A DNA stretch of 64,000 nucleotides, from NCBI RefSeq assembly GCF_018129405.1, contig NZ_JAFCLP010000002.1, forward strand, positions 434,001 through 498,000, written 5' to 3'. A model generated the notes under the pieces. That model ran no database searches. It saw only the letters and a list, made by a program, of their open reading frames with translations, and was not told the origin of the DNA. The stretch comes from Bradyrhizobium iriomotense. GTDB lineage: Bacteria > Pseudomonadota > Alphaproteobacteria > Rhizobiales > Xanthobacteraceae. Shown here one piece after another: positions 60,648 through 64,000 of this stretch. The position numbers and the translations under genes were made by a program. Positions within the stretch are counted from its first letter, which is position 1, and each line of letters begins with the position of its first letter.

Positions 60648-60815
60648 GATGTCGTCCCGGACAAGCGCGCCCAAAGCGCGCGCAGATCCGGGACCCATAA
60701 CCACAGGATGAAGTTTGTCGAAGACTCGGAGTTGCCAGCCTCGCGCCACAACCACTCCCTGTGGTTATGGGTCCCGGCCCCCGTGCGCAATTGCGCACTA
60801 GGCCGGGACGACACC
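60648..60815. repeat. Large nested palindromic repeat between convergent genes
   Basis: An inner perfect inverted repeat of 20 bp (60688-60707 with 60758-60777, beginning CCGGGACCCATAACC) is enclosed by an outer 11-bp repeat (TGTCGTCCCGG at 60650-60660 with CCGGGACGACA at 60803-60813). The 166-base element could fold into a long hairpin and serve as a bidirectional terminator. Its form resembles dispersed Bradyrhizobium repeats, though it differs in sequence from the element at 29294-29388. Confidence 0.8.
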
Positions 60816-60860
60816 GAGTGTTTGGCAGCGACTTGGGCCACAACGACGTCGAGTAGCGCC

Positions 60861-61721
60861 CTACCCCGCCTTCGCCGTCACGATCCAGATCGCACCCTGC
60901 AGCGCCACGCTCTGCCCCTTGAGGAACGGCGCGAGCATCTCGCGGATCGAGACCTTCGCGGCCTCATAGGTCTCCGGCGGATGGCCCTGCAGCGCGCGGC
61001 TGGCCGGGCCGATCTGGAGCGAGCCGTCGACGGCGGCATCGAGGCCGCCGCCGATCGCGATGTCCATCGCCAGATTGTGCGGCTCCATTGCGACGTCGAC
61101 GAAGCCGGCGCCTTTCAGGATGCGCATCACGCGCTCCTCTGAAGCAAAGGCGAACGGGCCCGGCTCCTCCGGCCCGACCGGCGGCATCTTCGGCACGTGC
61201 TTGTAGACCGCCATCAGCGGCGCCATCATCCAGGGATTTTCCTTCGGCTCGCGCCAGCAGACGAAGGCGAGCCGCCCGGTGGGCTTCAGCGCACGGCGGA
61301 GATTGGCGAAGGACGCGACGGGATCGGCAAAGAACATGACGCCGAAGCGCGAGGCCAGGAGGTCAAAGCTCGCCGGCTCGAACGGATGCACCGTCGCATC
61401 CGCCAGCACGAAATCGAGCGGCAGGCCCTTTGGCGCCAGCGTCCGCGCCTGCGACAGCATCGGTTCGGACACATCGAGCCCGAGCGCCAAACCATTCGGC
61501 GCGACCGCCTTCGCGAACGCCACCGTCGTCGCACCGGAGCCGCAGCCGACATCGATCACGCGCTCGCCTGGCCTCGGCTTAGCGCGGTCGAACAGCACAT
61601 CGGCGATCGGCCCGAGGAGCTTCTCCTGCACCGCATGGCGATCGGCCCAGCGCTGTCCGCTGGGCCCGTTCCAGTAGGCGATCTGGTCGGCGTTTTGCTC
61701 GTTTCCGCTTGGCTGTTGCAT
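60861..61721 (-). CDS. SAM-dependent methyltransferase (class I)
   Basis: This 286-residue protein has the Rossmann methyltransferase core: RVIDVGCGSGATTVAFAKAV (motif I), GLDVSEPMLSQARTL (motif post I), DATVHPFEPASFDLLASRFG (motif II) and LRRALKPTGRLAFVCWREPK (motif III). The N-terminus has the NADQIAYWNGPSGQRWADRH stretch common in a UbiE-like group. Start 61721 is chosen for GGGGACAG upstream. Substrate unknown. It stands alone, convergent with the CDF gene. Confidence 0.85.
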   Translation of the reverse strand: MQQPSGNEQNADQIAYWNGPSGQRWADRHAVQEKLLGPIADVLFDRAKPRPGERVIDVGCGSGATTVAFAKAVAPNGLALGLDVSEPMLSQARTLAPKGLPLDFVLADATVHPFEPASFDLLASRFGVMFFADPVASFANLRRALKPTGRLAFVCWREPKENPWMMAPLMAVYKHVPKMPPVGPEEPGPFAFASEERVMRILKGAGFVDVAMEPHNLAMDIAIGGGLDAAVDGSLQIGPASRALQGHPPETYEAAKVSIREMLAPFLKGQSVALQGAIWIVTAKAG

Positions 61722-61956
61722 GACTGTCCCCGGTCGTTCTCGTCCGCGCGATACCCGCACCGCGGTCCAACCGCATGCACCGGCACAGCGGCGATATCAC
61801 GTCGGGATGCTTGGCGCACTCTTTCCGGAACCAACGCCAGTGGCTGGCGGCACTCCGGCTACACCCGCGCGGCCGCCTGTGACGTTCGTCACATAGAGGT
61901 TTTTGCCTTGATGGCACTCTGCGACTATTCTGGTCACATTGCGATTTGGGGCTGCA

Positions 61957-63774
61957 ATGGGCGCGATTCGGATTTTTCTGTTTTTATTGACCGCATTATG
62001 CTTTGGCTGCGGATCGGCCCACGCCGAGAAGCGCGTTGCGCTGGTGATCGGCAATTCTGCGTACAAGAGCGTGCCGAAGTTGACCAACCCGGTCAACGAC
62101 GCCTCGCTGGTGGGCGGCATGTTTAGGAAGGCCGGATTCGACACCGTGGATGTCAAACTCGACCTTAGCGTCGTCGACATGCGCAAGGCGCTGCGCGAGT
62201 TCGGCAGCAAGGCGCGCGAGGCGGACGTCGCCGTCATCTACTATGCCGGCCACGGCATCGAGCTGGACGGCAACAACTATCTCATCCCCACCGACGCAGC
62301 GCTCGAAACCGACACTGACGTCTTCGACGAGGCTTTTCCGCTCGACCGGGTGTTGTTCGCCATCGAGCCCGCCAAGCAGCTCCGCCTCGTTATCCTGGAC
62401 GCCTGCCGCGACAACCCGTTCGCCAAGACGATGAAGCGTACCGTCGCCGCGCGCGCCATCGGCCGCGGCCTCGCCAAGGTCGAGCCGACCAGTCCAAACA
62501 CCATGATCGCCTTCGCGGCAAAGGCCGGCTCCACCGCCTCTGACGGAGACTCCAAGAACAGCCCGTTTGCCGCAGCGCTGGTCGAACGCCTCCCCACGCC
62601 CGGGCTCGACCTGCGCAAGGCGTTCGGCTTCGTCCGCGACGACGTTCTCAAGAACACCGGCTACAAGCAGGAGCCCTATGTTTACGGCTCGCTCGGCGGC
62701 GACGACGTCCCGCTGGTTGCGGCAAAGCCGATCGCGGCCGGCCCTCAGGCAAACCCCGACAGCGAGATCCGGCGCGACTACGAGCTGGCGCTTCAGCTCG
62801 GTACGCGCGACGGATGGACAGCGTTCCTCAACCGCTTTCCGAGCGGCTTCTATGCCGATCTCGCCAAAGGCCAGTTGAACAAGATCGGCGCCGAAGAAAC
62901 CCGCGCGGCGACCGCAGACAAAGCTCGGCAGGCGGAAGAGGAGAAGTCCCGGCTCGCCGCCGAGCGCGCCAACAAGGCCGAGCAGGACAAGGCGGCCGCC
63001 GCAGCCAGGGCGGCCGAGGACAAGCGTCTTGCCGCCGAGAAGGCCAAGCAGGTCGAGGAAGCCAAGGCGGCCGCAGCGGAGCAACGGCGGAAGGACGCCG
63101 AGGCCGCAGCGGCAAAGGCGCTCGCCGACAAGCTTGCCGCCGAGAAGGCGCTGGCCGAGAAGCTCGCGAGCGAGAAGGCCGCCGCCGATGCGGAGCAGAA
63201 AGTCGCGGCCGTGGCCCCCTCTTCAACCCCGCCGGCGATGTCGCCGCAGGAGATCACGAAGCTGGTGCAGTCGGAGCTGCGCCGTGTCGGCTGCCTGACA
63301 GCCTCGGCGGACGGCGATTGGAGCGCCCCGTCACAACGCTCGCTGACGCTGTTCAACAAGTATGCCGGCACGAAGTTCGACGCCAAGCTCGCGAGCTTCG
63401 AGGCGCTCGATGCGATCAAGGCCAAGCCGGGCCGCGTCTGCCCGCTGGTTTGCGACCGCGGCTTCAAGGCGGACGGCGACGCCTGCGTGAAGATCGCCTG
63501 CCGCGCCGGCTACCGCGTCAATGATGACAACGAATGCGAGAAGGTGCAGGACAAGAAGCCGGTCGCGACACGCGACCAGCCCAAAGCTCGGGACGAGGAG
63601 CGGAAACAAGTCGAGTCATCGCCTGCGAAACCGCAAGCAAAGTCGAGCGGGCAAATGTTTTGCGGCGCCGCAGGCTGCCGGCCTGTCCGGCCGGGCTGCA
63701 AGCTGGAGTCGGGCAGCCCCACTGCAGGTTACAAGGGGGGCAGCTGGGGAACGGCCATCGAGGTCTGCAACTGA
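61957..63774 (+). CDS. Secreted caspase-family protein with coiled-coil and Cys-rich C-terminus
   Basis: The 605-residue protein has a signal peptide (GAIRIFLFLLTALCFGCGSA) and a peptidase-C14 (caspase-like) domain at about 25-250. The catalytic dyad is intact: His99 in YYAGHGIE and Cys150 in ILDACRDNPF. An Ala/Lys/Glu-rich coiled coil of about 100 residues follows (AEEEKSRLAAERANKAEQDK and repeats). After it come a small domain resembling a peptidoglycan-binding fold (SPQEITKLVQSELRRVGCLT) and a Cys-rich tail (CPLVCDRGFKADGDACVKIA) with an SH3-like or unknown end. Substrate and partners are unknown; no CHAT or effector gene is adjacent. A TTG six codons upstream is not needed. Confidence 0.85.
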   Translation: MGAIRIFLFLLTALCFGCGSAHAEKRVALVIGNSAYKSVPKLTNPVNDASLVGGMFRKAGFDTVDVKLDLSVVDMRKALREFGSKAREADVAVIYYAGHGIELDGNNYLIPTDAALETDTDVFDEAFPLDRVLFAIEPAKQLRLVILDACRDNPFAKTMKRTVAARAIGRGLAKVEPTSPNTMIAFAAKAGSTASDGDSKNSPFAAALVERLPTPGLDLRKAFGFVRDDVLKNTGYKQEPYVYGSLGGDDVPLVAAKPIAAGPQANPDSEIRRDYELALQLGTRDGWTAFLNRFPSGFYADLAKGQLNKIGAEETRAATADKARQAEEEKSRLAAERANKAEQDKAAAAARAAEDKRLAAEKAKQVEEAKAAAAEQRRKDAEAAAAKALADKLAAEKALAEKLASEKAAADAEQKVAAVAPSSTPPAMSPQEITKLVQSELRRVGCLTASADGDWSAPSQRSLTLFNKYAGTKFDAKLASFEALDAIKAKPGRVCPLVCDRGFKADGDACVKIACRAGYRVNDDNECEKVQDKKPVATRDQPKARDEERKQVESSPAKPQAKSSGQMFCGAAGCRPVRPGCKLESGSPTAGYKGGSWGTAIEVCN

Positions 63775-63778
63775 CTGC

Positions 63779-63867
63779 GGCAAGGGAAGCCGTTCGGACT
63801 ACGGATTCGAAGCGCGACCCTCTCGATGTCAACGAGATGCTCGAACCAGCTGAGCTAACCCCTTGCC
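63779..63867 (-). tRNA. Degenerate tRNA-Val(GAC)-like sequence, probably not functional
   Basis: On the minus strand the D arm (TAGCTCAGCTGGTTCGAGC) and anticodon arm (TCTCG-TTGACAT-CGAGA, anticodon GAC) match a normal tRNA-Val almost exactly. The T arm is broken: TTCGAATC is kept but its stem does not pair. The normal 7-bp acceptor position does not close; instead GGCAAGGG and CCCTTGCC (63860-63867 and 63779-63786) pair outside it, giving an 89-base outline. No CCA follows. It is best read as a decayed tRNA or a left-over of a recombination at a tRNA gene. Confidence 0.5.
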
Positions 63868-64000
63868 GTAGACATCACCGGAGCCTGCGCAGCGCGTCTA
63901 CCTGTGCACACTACGGCCGCATTGGTTTCACCGAACGGCCACATCGGAATCAGATGCCAACCAGATTTCCTCGATAGGTTCGCCGTTCCTCAAACCGGAA

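Overview
The window looks like a chromosomal segment of a Bradyrhizobium-type alphaproteobacterium (Nitrobacteraceae). The basis is high GC, very dense third-position G/C, nuo-birA-rnj-mce synteny, RIME-like and other palindromic intergenic repeats typical of rhizobia, a FixK/FNR-like box, and many ABC transporters with periplasmic binding proteins. The genus is inferred from these traits, not from a database search. There is no CRISPR array, rRNA, transposase or integrase in the window.

Layout. 1-1552 (minus): 5' part of a TonB-dependent receptor gene preceded by a DUF2946 gene. 1553-2008: non-coding stretch with two hairpins, the second a strong intrinsic terminator directly before a globin gene. 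2569-6141 (plus): complete RbsB/RbsA/RbsC-type sugar ABC transporter. 6485-7968: predicted outer-membrane barrel and a small exported protein. 8116-10015: ATC-hydrolase-like and RidA genes, divergent from a LysR regulator whose effector domain is internally shortened. 10016-12763: patchwork of a small membrane ORF, an amber-interrupted small gene, a truncated copy of the 3' end of an oligopeptide-ABC ATPase gene, a c-type cytochrome behind a FixK/FNR-like box, and an amino-acid binding protein. 12764-18159 (minus): complete peptide/nickel-type ABC operon (binding protein, two permeases, two ATPases).

18321-38991 (minus): mtnK, two small membrane-protein genes, mce, rnj, birA and the full 14-gene complex I operon in the transcribed order nuoA-B-C-D-(FkbM methyltransferase)-E-(small membrane protein)-F-G-H-I-J-K-L-M-N-birA-rnj-mce. 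39652-45326: hydroxamate-siderophore-type TonB receptor, a MarR regulator, and a Rieske oxygenase with an MFS transporter apparently controlled by that MarR protein. 45470-47903: small membrane protein, tRNA-Asp(GTC), an HU-family protein and peptidase T.

48105-60617 (plus) is a metal-resistance island. It holds a Cys-rich exported protein, a FixH/YtkA-like protein, a CusB/CusA-like monovalent-metal pump, a His/Cys-rich membrane protein, one TolC-type channel, a CzcB/CzcA-like divalent-metal pump and a His-rich CDF exporter. Several of these overlap or nearly touch, so it probably exports Cu/Ag and Zn/Co/Cd/Ni through one shared outer-membrane channel. The window closes with a methyltransferase, a secreted caspase-like protein and a degenerate tRNA-Val-like sequence.

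The most interesting points are the structured leader or sRNA before the globin gene, the FkbM methyltransferase inside the nuo operon, the His-rich insert in NuoL, the FixK-like cytochrome, the duplicated ABC fragment with neighbouring gene decay, and the two-pump metal island.
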